DNA from: Pedobacter indicus
Lineage (GTDB): Bacteria; Bacteroidota; Bacteroidia; Sphingobacteriales; Sphingobacteriaceae
Assembly: GCF_003449035.1 (NCBI RefSeq)
Contig: NZ_QRGB01000001.1
Coordinates: 1,488,001-1,552,000 of the forward strand
Length of the DNA: 64,000 bases
Direction of reading: 5' to 3'
Shown here: in pieces, positions 35,035 to 43,920 of the stretch
Layout: every line of letters begins with the position of its first letter
Position numbering within the stretch: the stretch's first letter is position 1
Position numbers and translations under genes: made by a program
The notes under the pieces: model-generated
The model's input: the letters and a program-made list of their open reading frames with translations, nothing else
Database searches by the model: none
Told to the model about the DNA's origin: nothing

Positions 35035-35349
35035 CTATTCAGTTAAAACAACGACAAATACAGGATTCCCATTTTCATCTTTCTTGGCAGGGGTATATGT
35101 TTGACCATTAAACTCTATATTTAGACATTTTTTTGAGACTGATTCATACTCCCAGTTAGAAATAATTTCGTGCTCATTTTCATCTTCGAAAACAGGAGAA
35201 AATGTAAGTCTGTGTTTTAATTGCGTGGGACGGTAATCTGGACGATCTGGAAGTGTAGAAGTAACTATGACTAATCGATTTGCTTCGGGGGGAGTTTGTT
35301 TGTAAGGGCGACAATAAAAGAGCTTCCTTTTCCTTGCCTGTTTGAACAA
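35035..35349 (-). CDS. Hypothetical protein
   Basis: A 104-residue frame on the minus strand. The C-terminal half (CLNIEFNGQTYTPAKKDENG, then NPVFVVVLTE) looks like beta-strand-rich genuine protein sequence, while the N terminus is very basic. I recognise no family. It may be the end of a longer gene that lost its start when the neighbouring cargo arrived. Confidence 0.4.
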   Translation of the reverse strand: MFKQARKRKLFYCRPYKQTPPEANRLVIVTSTLPDRPDYRPTQLKHRLTFSPVFEDENEHEIISNWEYESVSKKCLNIEFNGQTYTPAKKDENGNPVFVVVLTE

Positions 35350-35526
35350 CCTGCAACTTATAAAGAGAATTTTTTATTTCCCATCCGAAAAAAGTTAGCC
35401 GTCAGTGTGAAGGTTATAATGGAAGTCAGCTTCCGTGATGGATCAGTTTGAAATAAAGGATATTTTTATTTCTACTATTAATATTTCTTTGTATATTGCA
35501 AAACCTTTTTATCTAAACCTAATCTA

Positions 35527-36213
35527 ATGTTTAATTTCTGTCTAATTATGGCTGCTGGTGAAGGCAAAAGACTACGTCCATTAACCAATAGAATACCTAA
35601 AGCTCTAATTAAGGTAAGAGGAAAGTCCTTGATATCTCAGAGTATTATTCAGTTGACAGAAAGCGTTGAAAACATAATAATAACTACTGGCTATAAAGGC
35701 GAAGATTTGGTAGAACATGTTTATAACCTTGGCGCAAATATCATTATCAAAACTTTAGGGAAGGGAAATGCTTGGTGGATATTTAACAGCTTAATGAAAT
35801 CTGTTGATGAACCTGTTCTTGTTTTACCGTGCGATAATATAACTAAATTAAATTTGGATTTTATTTTCAATTGTTATATAAAAAGCGGGGCACCTCCGTG
35901 CATGTTAGTCCCTGTTCGTCCCTTAGACAATATTGAAGGTGATTATATAAAAGGTGAAATTGGAACAGTGAGGAAGCTCTCCAGGGCTGAAGTTACTTCG
36001 ATATATTGTTCGGGAATACAAGTATTAAACCCTTCTTCTATAAATAATCTTATTGAGCCTTGCGAAGATTTCAACGATTTATGGAAAGCCTTGATAGCGA
36101 TACAGAAACTTAAGTATTCTGATGTCTATCCAGAGGCTTGGTATTCAATTAATAACGAAGTCCAATTACAAGGTTATCTAGATAGTAGATTTTTGAGTTA
36201 TGATAATATTTAA
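35527..36213 (+). CDS. LicC-like sugar/choline-phosphate nucleotidyltransferase
   Basis: A 228-residue NTP-transferase. The signature IMAAGEGKRLRPLTNRIPKAL with its Lys and the metal-binding LPCDNI segment are those of enzymes joining CTP, UTP or dTTP to a phosphorylated sugar or to phosphocholine (LicC). The next gene, overlapping by 14 bases, ends in a LicD domain, which transfers phosphocholine or a similar group, so a CTP-activated small alcohol is a fair guess for the product. It stands alone on the plus strand, convergent with the peptide cluster. Confidence 0.75.
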   Translation: MFNFCLIMAAGEGKRLRPLTNRIPKALIKVRGKSLISQSIIQLTESVENIIITTGYKGEDLVEHVYNLGANIIIKTLGKGNAWWIFNSLMKSVDEPVLVLPCDNITKLNLDFIFNCYIKSGAPPCMLVPVRPLDNIEGDYIKGEIGTVRKLSRAEVTSIYCSGIQVLNPSSINNLIEPCEDFNDLWKALIAIQKLKYSDVYPEAWYSINNEVQLQGYLDSRFLSYDNI

Positions 36214-37468
36214 CCTACAATTACCTGAAAAAGTATTATTTGATAAGAAAAATTCAAATATTTCCTCTGTGGTTGAATCTAATATTGAAAACATACAAAG
36301 TAAGCATAAAAACGGTGAATTAAAAGTCGACAATAATTGGCATAAAATACAATATGGTTTCGGCATATCTCAATCAGAAATTGACATCTTCCAAACTCAT
36401 TACTATGCTTGGAAACAATTTTTAAAAAGTAATGAAAATATGTGCCTAATCATACAGGAAAATTTGGTCCTTTCTGAGATGTTTTATGAAGGATATAGCG
36501 AATGGGAGCAGCTTCCTACTGACTGGGATGTTTTCTTTCCGTATAATCCTTATCAAAAAAACAACTCAGAACCAGAAGACAATAATAGACCTTGTTTGCT
36601 AAATCCAAATATAAGGGAAATCGACGAACATGATAGTCATTTTATGGGTATTGATTGGGGAGGAGCTATTTATTTTTTGAATCGATCGGGAGCTGAGAAG
36701 CTAATAAAAACTGAATTGATTAAACAATGTGTTCAAGATGAAATCGTCATGCAAACCATGTATGGAACATTAAATTTATATTATGAGAATGTCGAGTGGT
36801 TTAGTTATAAAGAATGTGCGAAATTGCACATTATAGACAGAGAATCTAACATTCTTTCTGAGGTCCTGAACTACAATACATGGCAAGCAAAAGATGAAGT
36901 GTTGTTAAAAGATATTTTAAGCACGTTAAGTACAATTTCATCCAATAAAAATATAGACTTGGTACTTCAAGGGGGCACTCTTTTGGGACACATTCGTCAC
37001 GGTCGAAAGATGCCTTGGGACGATGATATAGATCTTGGTATAGAAGAAAAAAATCTTGACTTGTTTTTAGAGGAGGTAAAGAAATCAGGACTATTTGTGG
37101 ATATTTTCCTGGAAAATCACACGGAGACATTTTACTATAAAATCTGGAGTCAGAATGGTCGAAAAATCCAAGGTTATCCATATACATTTCCTTTTATAGA
37201 TATATGGCTGTTCAACTATGACGGTAATAACATTAAATTTAAAAACGGAATAATATGCCCAAATTCTGCATTGAAGCCCTTGATAAAAGTGGAATTTGAA
37301 GGCTCAGGGTTTTCAATCCCGTATAATTCGATTGAATGTTTGGATGCCCGTTATAAAGATTGGAAGTCAAAAATAAGAATCTATCCTTGGAGCCATCAGG
37401 AAGAGAAACCTATAAATTATTGTTTGAATGCTAATATAGAAGTAGATGCACACGGAAGAATAAAGTAA
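36200..37468 (+). CDS. GT25-like / LicD fusion protein
   Basis: A 422-residue two-domain protein. Residues about 1-220 follow the GT25 (LPS-type glycosyltransferase) layout: GISQSEIDIFQTHYYAWKQF, then LIIQENLVLSEMF where active enzymes have LEDD, and GGAIYFLNRSGAEKL. The acidic metal motif is therefore degenerate. Residues about 235-422 are a LicD/fukutin-type domain with LQGGTLLGHIRHGRKMPWDDDIDLG, including the DDD metal site. LicD proteins transfer phosphocholine or related groups to glycans. Translation is probably coupled to the nucleotidyltransferase in front. The target may be a cell-surface glycan or the secreted peptide of the cluster. Confidence 0.72.
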   Translation: MIIFNLQLPEKVLFDKKNSNISSVVESNIENIQSKHKNGELKVDNNWHKIQYGFGISQSEIDIFQTHYYAWKQFLKSNENMCLIIQENLVLSEMFYEGYSEWEQLPTDWDVFFPYNPYQKNNSEPEDNNRPCLLNPNIREIDEHDSHFMGIDWGGAIYFLNRSGAEKLIKTELIKQCVQDEIVMQTMYGTLNLYYENVEWFSYKECAKLHIIDRESNILSEVLNYNTWQAKDEVLLKDILSTLSTISSNKNIDLVLQGGTLLGHIRHGRKMPWDDDIDLGIEEKNLDLFLEEVKKSGLFVDIFLENHTETFYYKIWSQNGRKIQGYPYTFPFIDIWLFNYDGNNIKFKNGIICPNSALKPLIKVEFEGSGFSIPYNSIECLDARYKDWKSKIRIYPWSHQEEKPINYCLNANIEVDAHGRIK

Positions 37469-37519
37469 GAATTACTCACACCAGCCAAATTCGCTTGATT
37501 GTTTCAAATATTTCATTCT

Positions 37520-37709
37520 TTATTCTGCGGTCGCCGCCTTGGAATAAGTCCGGTTGTTCCAAGGGAAAAGTGAAAGAAGATACAGGTAGATAAAGGATCT
37601 AAGTCTATATTCAAGGAAGTTGACGATTGACTTTTGAGCATCAGGTGGAATTAAAATCTCCAGACTGGGTAAACCAACGAGATAATCTGCATATTGAGTC
37701 CTTTAATTG
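37520..37709 (-). pseudogene. Possible remnant of a type I restriction specificity subunit (HsdS)
   Basis: A minus-strand frame without a start reads ...YADYLVGLPSLEILIPPDAQ and on to KSIVNFLEYRL, resembling the I-P-PPxxEQ-x-IV-x-x-L block that ends each HsdS repeat. Upstream the frame is closed by TAA at about 37709, and no continuous gene can be built. The resemblance is short, so this is tentative. The rest of the 37469-37960 gap holds no gene that I can support. Confidence 0.25.
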
Positions 37710-37960
37710 GAGTAAGAGTGCCTGAACGAACACTGATTCCTTTCATTGGAAGATGCGAAGAAGACAACTGAAGTCTGGATGGAATACAACTCCTTCCAGC
37801 TCGGTAGCTCTCTGGTGAGTCTGACATCCGAAATGTAAATCAAAAACCAGAGTAAAAACGGCAAAATTTTCTTTTTTTGAAGATTCCTTAATGTGGTGGG
37901 ATGTCTAATATTAAGAAAAGTCAAAGACAGTATAATAAGTCAATATTAAAATAACGGCAA

Positions 37961-38638
37961 TTAAAACCTATCATAATTAGATCGTGTTTTTTCGTAATAA
38001 CATTTAACTTTTTTTAACAAATCAAAACTTGAAGAGCTTTTCTCAAATATACTGCTTACATAGCCTATTCCATTGTTTGTATATGTTATATCAGAGTATC
38101 CAAATTCCTTTTGCAAAGAGATATAGGGGTGGATAACGAATTTTTTTTCACTGATCTCCGATAGTTTAAGATCAGGAACATCCCCTTTATCAAAATCTGC
38201 ACTTATAATTGCCGAATAAAAACTATTGAAAACGACAGTGAATTGTAGGCCGTTAAACTGGTCAACCCAAAATAGATTTTTTCTGATTTCTATTCCTGTA
38301 TTGAACCAGCTAACACCGCCCATCATCAAATCAGCGCCTAAGCGCTGTGCTAATGTTATTTGTTTAATCAATTGATTCTTAGAGTAATATTTAGTGAATG
38401 AGTGGTCATCTTCGCATAGTATAAAAAAGTCGTAGTTGTTTTTTTTTGCTTTGTTTACTATATATTGAATTGTTTTCCAAAGGCTAAATGCACCATTTTT
38501 TTTTTCTATAGCAGGGATAATTTCTAAATTAAACTCTTTACGTCCATTAAATTCATTCATTAAATTGGCTTTCCGGTCTGTCCTAGTCCGAAGATTTACC
38601 GCATATACTGGAATTGTCTTTTTCTTAATAAGGTCCAT
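37961..38638 (-). CDS. GT25-like glycosyltransferase of the peptide cluster (copy 2)
   Basis: A 225-residue protein that opens like family 25 glycosyltransferases (IPVYAVNLRTRTDRKANLM) and contains FFILCEDDHSFTKYY, whose EDDH should bind the metal-nucleotide sugar. It resembles the next gene upstream (38732-39394) in order and motifs, so the two are paralogues. It has no signal or membrane segment and would act in the cytosol. It is the last gene of the minus-strand peptide cluster, suggesting that the peptide or a carrier is glycosylated before export. Confidence 0.68.
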   Translation of the reverse strand: MDLIKKKTIPVYAVNLRTRTDRKANLMNEFNGRKEFNLEIIPAIEKKNGAFSLWKTIQYIVNKAKKNNYDFFILCEDDHSFTKYYSKNQLIKQITLAQRLGADLMMGGVSWFNTGIEIRKNLFWVDQFNGLQFTVVFNSFYSAIISADFDKGDVPDLKLSEISEKKFVIHPYISLQKEFGYSDITYTNNGIGYVSSIFEKSSSSFDLLKKVKCYYEKTRSNYDRF

Positions 38639-38731
38639 GTTATCGGAATAAAACTTAATTTAATATTTTCTAAGTGTCCTTTTTAATCCATTTATTAAAT
38701 GAAAAATTCTATGCATTGGTCTTAAGTTCAA

Positions 38732-39394
38732 TTATGTTTTTTCAATATATTTTTCATAAACTTTTTTGTAAATGGCTAAACGCTCTTCAGCATTTTTAAA
38801 TTGCAGGATATTGGTTTTTTTTCGATTGTTTGGTTTAGCATCTGAAAAACCATAGTTATATTTAACTGATATAAAGGGATAAAGAAGTATTTTATTGCTA
38901 GTAAGTTCAGATAATAAACTTTCGGCAGTATAATGGTCTCTAAATGGTTCCTGAAGTATTGAGCTGAAAAGAGGTTTATAAATAACAATGAATTGTGAAT
39001 CATAAAAAGTGTCAATCCAATATCTTCTATTCGTTATTGGTACTGCGTTGTTAAAATTTCCTATACCGCCTAATAGAATATTGGCTCCTTCTTTATACGC
39101 TGAAAGAATGTCCTTAATAAAAATTTCCTTATCATAACTTTCGGTAAAACAATGATCTTCTTTACAAATAATTATAATATCTTGCTCTTTATCAATCGCT
39201 AGCTTAATGCTTTTTTTAATACTTAACCAAATAGCGAGTGGTTCGAATTGTTGATTGTAATTATCAATAATATGTAATTCAAACTCCTTTTTATCATTAA
39301 ATTCTTTTTTGATATGTGTAAAGAAATCTTTTTGAGCTTTTAAATTGATTACATAAGTAGGAAAAACGATTTCATCTAGGGTGTTTTCTTCCAT
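38732..39394 (-). CDS. GT25-like glycosyltransferase of the peptide cluster (copy 1)
   Basis: A 220-residue paralogue of the following gene. The opening FPTYVINLKAQKDFFTHIKK and IIIICKEDHCFTESYD occupy the same places, but the acidic motif is KEDH here against EDDH in the other. Both share the GANILLGGIGNFN/GADLMMGGVSWFN block and YWID/FWVDQF segments. The two may form a heteromer or act on different sites. Substrate unknown. Confidence 0.66.
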   Translation of the reverse strand: MEENTLDEIVFPTYVINLKAQKDFFTHIKKEFNDKKEFELHIIDNYNQQFEPLAIWLSIKKSIKLAIDKEQDIIIICKEDHCFTESYDKEIFIKDILSAYKEGANILLGGIGNFNNAVPITNRRYWIDTFYDSQFIVIYKPLFSSILQEPFRDHYTAESLLSELTSNKILLYPFISVKYNYGFSDAKPNNRKKTNILQFKNAEERLAIYKKVYEKYIEKT

Positions 39395-39545
39395 ATTACA
39401 CCATTTATTTTAAAATTCTATCTGTCTCCGCCCGTTTCAATATTTAGATTCTAGAAAGACACGCATATTTTTTGCATTTCGAGTGGAAGGTTGTTAACTT
39501 AAGCAAACTAAAAAACAACATTCAGACTTCCCATGGCCAGTTTCT

Positions 39546-40493
39546 TTAATATAAAAAAAATTGATATGCTATAAATCCAAACAGCTTATTACCTATTTTC
39601 GTATTTGATTCCAACGTTTCACCATCCAAAAATTTTTTTCTATCAAAAGCGACCCAGGTATCAAGCTTTTCGGGAACAAGCAGATTTGCTTCTGATCTTC
39701 CAGAAACATCAAAACTTAGCAAAATAATGTTTTTTTCTTTGTTTTCAGTAAAACTAATATCCAAAACGAAGTCAGCTTCTCTCATGTTTCCGTCATCCAC
39801 AATTGTCAGGAAATTCAATTTTTTACGGAGAAATTCAGTTTTCTTATTGTACCTGTTGTATCCGTTTTCTCTAGAAACCATGACATTGTTTACTAGGTTT
39901 GTTAAATAGTTCTTCTGTCGTTCTGAAAAAGATACTTTATCAAAATCAATGGAGCGAATAGCGAAAGTCAAGGTACTGTCATTTCTGAATTGGTTTGAAT
40001 TGCTTAATAGGTTATTCGTTTCTGTGAGATTATTGATCAAACCTAGATTCATTAGCCGTACGTCTAATAATTTCTCACTATAATTAAAAAAAAAATCTGG
40101 GCTACTTTGAAAGGTTAACTCATCAAAAACCTCACCATTCACAGTATTTTCCAAGGTTACACTATATCGAACTTGAGTTTCTTGTATTTCTTGCTCATGT
40201 ATATTGTCTTCGGATCGTATAATTGCTCGGTAAAGGTTCTTGGTGTGATTTCCTTCATTTAGAGTGTCTAAGATCAGTGTATGATTAAACGTTTGGACAG
40301 AATCCCATGAACTAATTAATAATTTAGTCAACTTTTTGGAATGATTTATTAAGCTGTCACTTCCTTTGTAGTCTTTCACAATTGCTGTGATCACGATCTC
40401 GTAGTTGGTAGTGTCGTTAACAGATGCTTTTGCGGTGTAGCAAATGGGGAAAATCCACAGGATCGAAATTAAAATGTTTTGATAGGTTTTCAT
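39546..40493 (-). CDS. Secreted protein of unknown function in the peptide cluster
   Basis: A 315-residue exported protein with a good signal peptide (NILISILWIFPICYTAKA). The mature part looks beta-rich with polar, Asn-rich stretches and a Lys/Arg-rich middle (RYNKKTEFLRKKLNF). No cysteines follow the signal, no lipobox and no known domain is seen. It lies directly downstream of the GG-leader peptide gene and in the same direction, so a role as immunity, chaperone or processing factor is possible but unproven. Confidence 0.6.
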   Translation of the reverse strand: MKTYQNILISILWIFPICYTAKASVNDTTNYEIVITAIVKDYKGSDSLINHSKKLTKLLISSWDSVQTFNHTLILDTLNEGNHTKNLYRAIIRSEDNIHEQEIQETQVRYSVTLENTVNGEVFDELTFQSSPDFFFNYSEKLLDVRLMNLGLINNLTETNNLLSNSNQFRNDSTLTFAIRSIDFDKVSFSERQKNYLTNLVNNVMVSRENGYNRYNKKTEFLRKKLNFLTIVDDGNMREADFVLDISFTENKEKNIILLSFDVSGRSEANLLVPEKLDTWVAFDRKKFLDGETLESNTKIGNKLFGFIAYQFFLY

Positions 40494-40580
40494 ATATAAG
40501 TATTTATAAAATAGTTTTGATTTTGCAGATCTCAGGTATTTACTTTATTAGCTAGCTCATTATTAAACGCTTTTTTTATT

Positions 40581-40621
40581 AAAACATCTCGAAATCTTTA
40601 TTTGGTCATCCGAGATGTTTT
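40581..40621 (-). terminator. Hairpin after the GG-leader peptide gene
   Basis: AAAACATCTCG (40581-40591) is the exact inverse of CGAGATGTTTT (40611-40621), with 19 bases between. It begins 12 bases after the peptide stop on the minus strand and could end or attenuate transcription, so that the peptide is made in excess over downstream genes. The T run is short. Confidence 0.5.
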
Positions 40622-40632
40622 AATCATTTTAA

Positions 40633-40875
40633 CTAAAGTGGTGGAAATTCTGCACAGCCCCCGCAAATTAAACCTATACTTTCTGCTTCCATCACACAAG
40701 CGTCTACACAATCTATTACGTTAGAACCGTAGCAACGAGACTGAGCTCCTCCGATCACACACCAAATGTTACCTCCGCCACTACCGCCGCTGCCCATTCC
40801 TCCGATAACTTGTTTTAATTGATCTCGCGAAAGCATTTCCCCATTACCTGTAAAATTTAATTTTAACTTTTTCAT
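40633..40875 (-). CDS. Six-cysteine GG-leader peptide (bacteriocin-like precursor)
   Basis: An 80-residue precursor. The leader MKKLKLNFTGNGEMLSRDQL then KQVIGG (26 residues) is of the Bacteroidota double-glycine type, with cleavage expected after Gly26 by the C39 protease of the exporter in this cluster. The 54-residue core starts with a Gly/Ser-rich hinge (MGSGGSGGGN) and has six Cys at core positions 13, 22, 30, 34, 45 and 48. The even number, plus two thiol-oxidoreductase genes next door, suggests three disulfides. Ser and Thr-poor but Ser-containing loops offer few glycosylation sites. An upstream in-frame ATG at 40899 is less likely. Activity is unknown. Confidence 0.75.
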   Translation of the reverse strand: MKKLKLNFTGNGEMLSRDQLKQVIGGMGSGGSGGGNIWCVIGGAQSRCYGSNVIDCVDACVMEAESIGLICGGCAEFPPL

Positions 40876-40956
40876 CTTTTTTAATTTTAAATAGGACATA
40901 TGTCCTCATCATAAATTTAAATTATATAAACGGCTGGTTGTAGTGAGCCACTCCTT

Positions 40957-41004
40957 ATTATAACGCCCTCCTTGAGGGTATAATAATTGTTAGGTTCAAA
41001 CTTA
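40957..41004 (-). promoter_or_regulatory. Possible promoter and 5' hairpin of the peptide gene
   Basis: On the minus strand TAAGTTTG (41004-40997) matches the -7 element, without a clear -33 box. The transcript would start near 40990 and immediately fold into a hairpin whose arms are ATTATA...CCCTC and GAGGG...TATAAT on the plus strand (40957-40984). This could stabilise the mRNA. The rest of the 40900-41331 gap shows no gene. Confidence 0.35.
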
Positions 41005-41331
41005 CGTAATTGATGTTTTAAATATTTTTCATTTTAGTCAACTAGAGCTTATGATAACTTGTGTTAAAAACGTTTGAATTCTCACAAATAAACTTTATTC
41101 TACTATCAGTCGACACCAAAGATATCCGTTGTTTCGTTAGGCTTACTAGATAACGACTTCATCATTTTCATTCATTAAAAGAATTGATTAATCTGTTTTT
41201 ATCGTAATAAAAGTTTTATAATTAGTACTTCTTTCATGTGTTGGTGAGTGTTTGTACTGTCATCGTAAACGATTAATTTGTTTCGAATCAGTTTCATGTT
41301 GTTCATTCCCTTTACTTACGCATGGTAACAA

Positions 41332-41802
41332 TTAATTATTCAGTGCATTTTTGATTTGAATGACGAGCTCTTCCTTAATATCTTTATTATAACCAGTACT
41401 TCGATAAACTATCTTTCCATTTTTAATTATAATATTGGTAGGATAAATTGCAATATCATGAGCTTTGGGCCATACATTATTCTTAGCAATCAAATGATAG
41501 CCGAAGTCTTTTTTCTTTTTAAAGTAAATCAATTGTTCCGCTTCGTCTCGTGGAGTTATGGCTATAAAATACAGCTTTTCATTACCTTTAAACTCATTTG
41601 AGACAGCCTTTAGGTTGGGAATTTCTAAAATACAGGGTCCGCAGGCTAAAAACCAGTAGTTTATTACTAAAACTTTATCGTTGAGATCCTTTAGTGAAAA
41701 TACCTTCCCATCCACAGTTGTTAGTTGAGTGGGTATATCATTCTTTTGAGCATAGGCCGCAACATTGCAGAAATACAGAGTAAGTACAAACAGGATTCTC
41801 AT
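41332..41802 (-). CDS. TlpA-like thioredoxin-fold protein, exported
   Basis: A 156-residue TlpA/ResA-type protein with a signal peptide (ILFVLTLYFCNVAAYAQ) and active-site CGPC at residues 54-57 in NYWFLACGPCILEIP, plus the cis-Pro region AIYPTNIII. It would work in the periplasm, reducing or shuffling disulfides. It lies between the peptide gene and the VKOR-thioredoxin gene, all on one strand, so it probably helps fold or edit the six-cysteine peptide or keeps the system redox-balanced. A TAATACA...TTTGAAT sequence just upstream resembles the shared leader motif. Confidence 0.85.
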   Translation of the reverse strand: MRILFVLTLYFCNVAAYAQKNDIPTQLTTVDGKVFSLKDLNDKVLVINYWFLACGPCILEIPNLKAVSNEFKGNEKLYFIAITPRDEAEQLIYFKKKKDFGYHLIAKNNVWPKAHDIAIYPTNIIIKNGKIVYRSTGYNKDIKEELVIQIKNALNN

Positions 41803-42040
41803 AATTTTCAGGTAAAGGATTAATACAAATTTGAATAATTTCCGACTTATTTGAATATTTGATTTTTTTTATTTTCGTTTAAATATGATATTAATTTAAA
41901 TAGGATCTAATTTTAGTTTGTCATTACTCTTGTCATAGTGCTCTCATGAAAAGGTGTCATGATATTAGCTCCCATTATAATACTATGATTGTGACTTCTA
42001 TATTTTAGGTGATTACATTTTTATTTTAAATGGATTTGTT

Positions 42041-43696
42041 TTATTCTGCAAATAAAATATTTAAGTCTTCTATGGTGTAATTTTCTGGCAGCTGAAAACC
42101 ATTAACAAAAAATGTGGGTGTAAAACTTATACCAGTGTCATTGCACCATTTACTCATTAATTCCACTTTTGATGATTGTTGTTTCAGTTCTCCATTTATT
42201 ACATATTTTGAAGCAAAAATTTCATAGTCTTTAGTAGGGGCGTTATACCAATCATCTAATGCTTTTTTGGTTTTTAATTCGTTTCCGTCTTCTGCAATTG
42301 CCAAGAGATGTTTTGAGGCTTTTGTTCGTAAGTTATCTTCTGCATTGCTGGTCGAGAAAATGATTTGAACAGATACGTTTTTATTTTTTTCAAGAAGTTG
42401 ATCTATAATAGGGTGTGCTTTTGCACAAGGGCCACAATAAGGATTGCATACTTTAATAATCTTGTATTTGGCATCAGGGTTGCCTAACTTAATCCCTAAG
42501 TTTTCAGAGGGGAAAACAAGTTGTTTTTGGTTTTTTAATAATGAATCAAAAATATGTTTATTAAATTTAAATTTTAAAAAGTTTTTCTTATAGTGTTCAT
42601 ATTTTTTGTTCTGTTTAAGAATAGACATTAGTTGTCCAGTTAAAATAAAGGGAGCAAGTCCGCTTAAAAGAACAATAAATAATTCTTTAATAGGAAAACT
42701 ATCAATTAATACAGCTTGAGTGAGCCAACCAGCTACAAAAACGTACACCAGTTGAATTGATAAAATAGCCTGCACGGCTAAACATAAAACACACCATTGA
42801 CTAAGGATTTTCCATTGGTAAAAAATGGAAAAAGGAATATAAAAAGAGCCTAAAACAATAAAAGAAGCAACGATAATCTGTGATCCAGGATTAGCAATCC
42901 CACCTAGGAGATGACCAAACAATAGAGCAGAAAAAAAGCTGAAGCCGATATGGCTCCAAGTAAAACCAAAGACAGAAGCTCCATTCGATTTCAAAACACT
43001 ACCACAATTCTTTTTTTTATTGCCTTTTCCCTCACAAACTTCCTGCAAAGAAGAATTACTACTATCAATATCATACCATAACAGTAGAGATGTTATTATC
43101 CAGCCTATTAAATTAAACCAGTTGAATAAAACGGGCACCAAGGTGATCTGAAAATTTTTAAAAATAATTTCATATAGACCATAAATTAAAATAAGCACTG
43201 GAATAAAAAGCAACGTTATGTCGAGACCATTTTTTTTCCTCTTTTCTTTTTTTAACGATTGTACATAATCCTTCTGACCAGATACCTCGTCCGACTCAGC
43301 TACGAATCCTACACCCTGATAAATCTTTTCAAAATCTTCCCAATTCAAACGAGTGCTTTTTTTACTTTTAGGCGAAATGAATGTCACGGTATCCGGTTTT
43401 ACCTTTGTGATTAGAGAATAATAGTTTATATCTGAATCGGTGGGCCTAATCAAAGCAATGAACGGTGTAGGTAGCCCTTTTAAATCAATTAATGAAAATT
43501 TTGCAGCAAAATTTTGTATATTAAATTGTTTAAGAACATCACTTAGTGTTAACATACTGGGGTAATCTGGATGTCGCTCTAATGCTTCCTTCAAGCTAGT
43601 CTTGGTGACGGATATTTTCATTGCCGATACCAATGAACCACTTACATTTAAAATATTATCTTCTGAATTAACAAGATTTTTATAAAAACGATGCAT
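42041..43696 (-). CDS. C39-like (inactive) / VKOR / thioredoxin fusion, disulfide-generating membrane protein
   Basis: A 551-residue three-part protein. Residues 1-140 resemble a C39 peptidase domain without its Cys and His, so a peptide-leader binder rather than a protease. Then five membrane segments (about 160-360) of the vitamin K epoxide reductase family with Cys221, Cys231 and the CVLC pair at 302-305. The C terminus is a DsbA/thioredoxin-like domain with CGPC at 421-424 in VCNPYCGPCAKAHP and a cis-Pro near SFTPTFFVNG. VKOR uses quinone to make disulfides that the thioredoxin domain passes on. Similar fusions occur beside GG-leader peptides in Bacteroidota. Preceded by a conserved leader element. 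Confidence 0.85.
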   Translation of the reverse strand: MHRFYKNLVNSEDNILNVSGSLVSAMKISVTKTSLKEALERHPDYPSMLTLSDVLKQFNIQNFAAKFSLIDLKGLPTPFIALIRPTDSDINYYSLITKVKPDTVTFISPKSKKSTRLNWEDFEKIYQGVGFVAESDEVSGQKDYVQSLKKEKRKKNGLDITLLFIPVLILIYGLYEIIFKNFQITLVPVLFNWFNLIGWIITSLLLWYDIDSSNSSLQEVCEGKGNKKKNCGSVLKSNGASVFGFTWSHIGFSFFSALLFGHLLGGIANPGSQIIVASFIVLGSFYIPFSIFYQWKILSQWCVLCLAVQAILSIQLVYVFVAGWLTQAVLIDSFPIKELFIVLLSGLAPFILTGQLMSILKQNKKYEHYKKNFLKFKFNKHIFDSLLKNQKQLVFPSENLGIKLGNPDAKYKIIKVCNPYCGPCAKAHPIIDQLLEKNKNVSVQIIFSTSNAEDNLRTKASKHLLAIAEDGNELKTKKALDDWYNAPTKDYEIFASKYVINGELKQQSSKVELMSKWCNDTGISFTPTFFVNGFQLPENYTIEDLNILFAE

Positions 43697-43837
43697 GACT
43701 CAAAATACTTTAGGTTCTAATGTTATAGGAATCTCAACATTATCAATCAAATAGTTATTATTAACTGAAAAATATTTTTATCAGGTGAAGCTGGATTTCA
43801 AATTCGGTTTATTGGTTTTACTTTTTATTAATTGTCG

Positions 43838-43920
43838 ATGTAAACCCTGTTACGGGATATTTTAGCTAAAAACAATCTTTAATACGTAAATATAGTAATA
43901 CATTTGAATTAAAAAAATAA
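43838..43920 (-). promoter_or_regulatory. Shared leader/promoter element, copy A (before the VKOR fusion gene)
   Basis: Holds ATGTAAACC (43838-43846), a short CCC/GGG hairpin, and about 30 bases later a 35-base block at 43884-43918 (containing TAATACATTTGAATTAAAAA) that recurs at 48237-48271 before the ABC exporter. On the gene strand it includes TATATTTA, near the -7 consensus. The remaining 43697-44432 gap contains only an inverted repeat and no supported gene. Confidence 0.45.
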
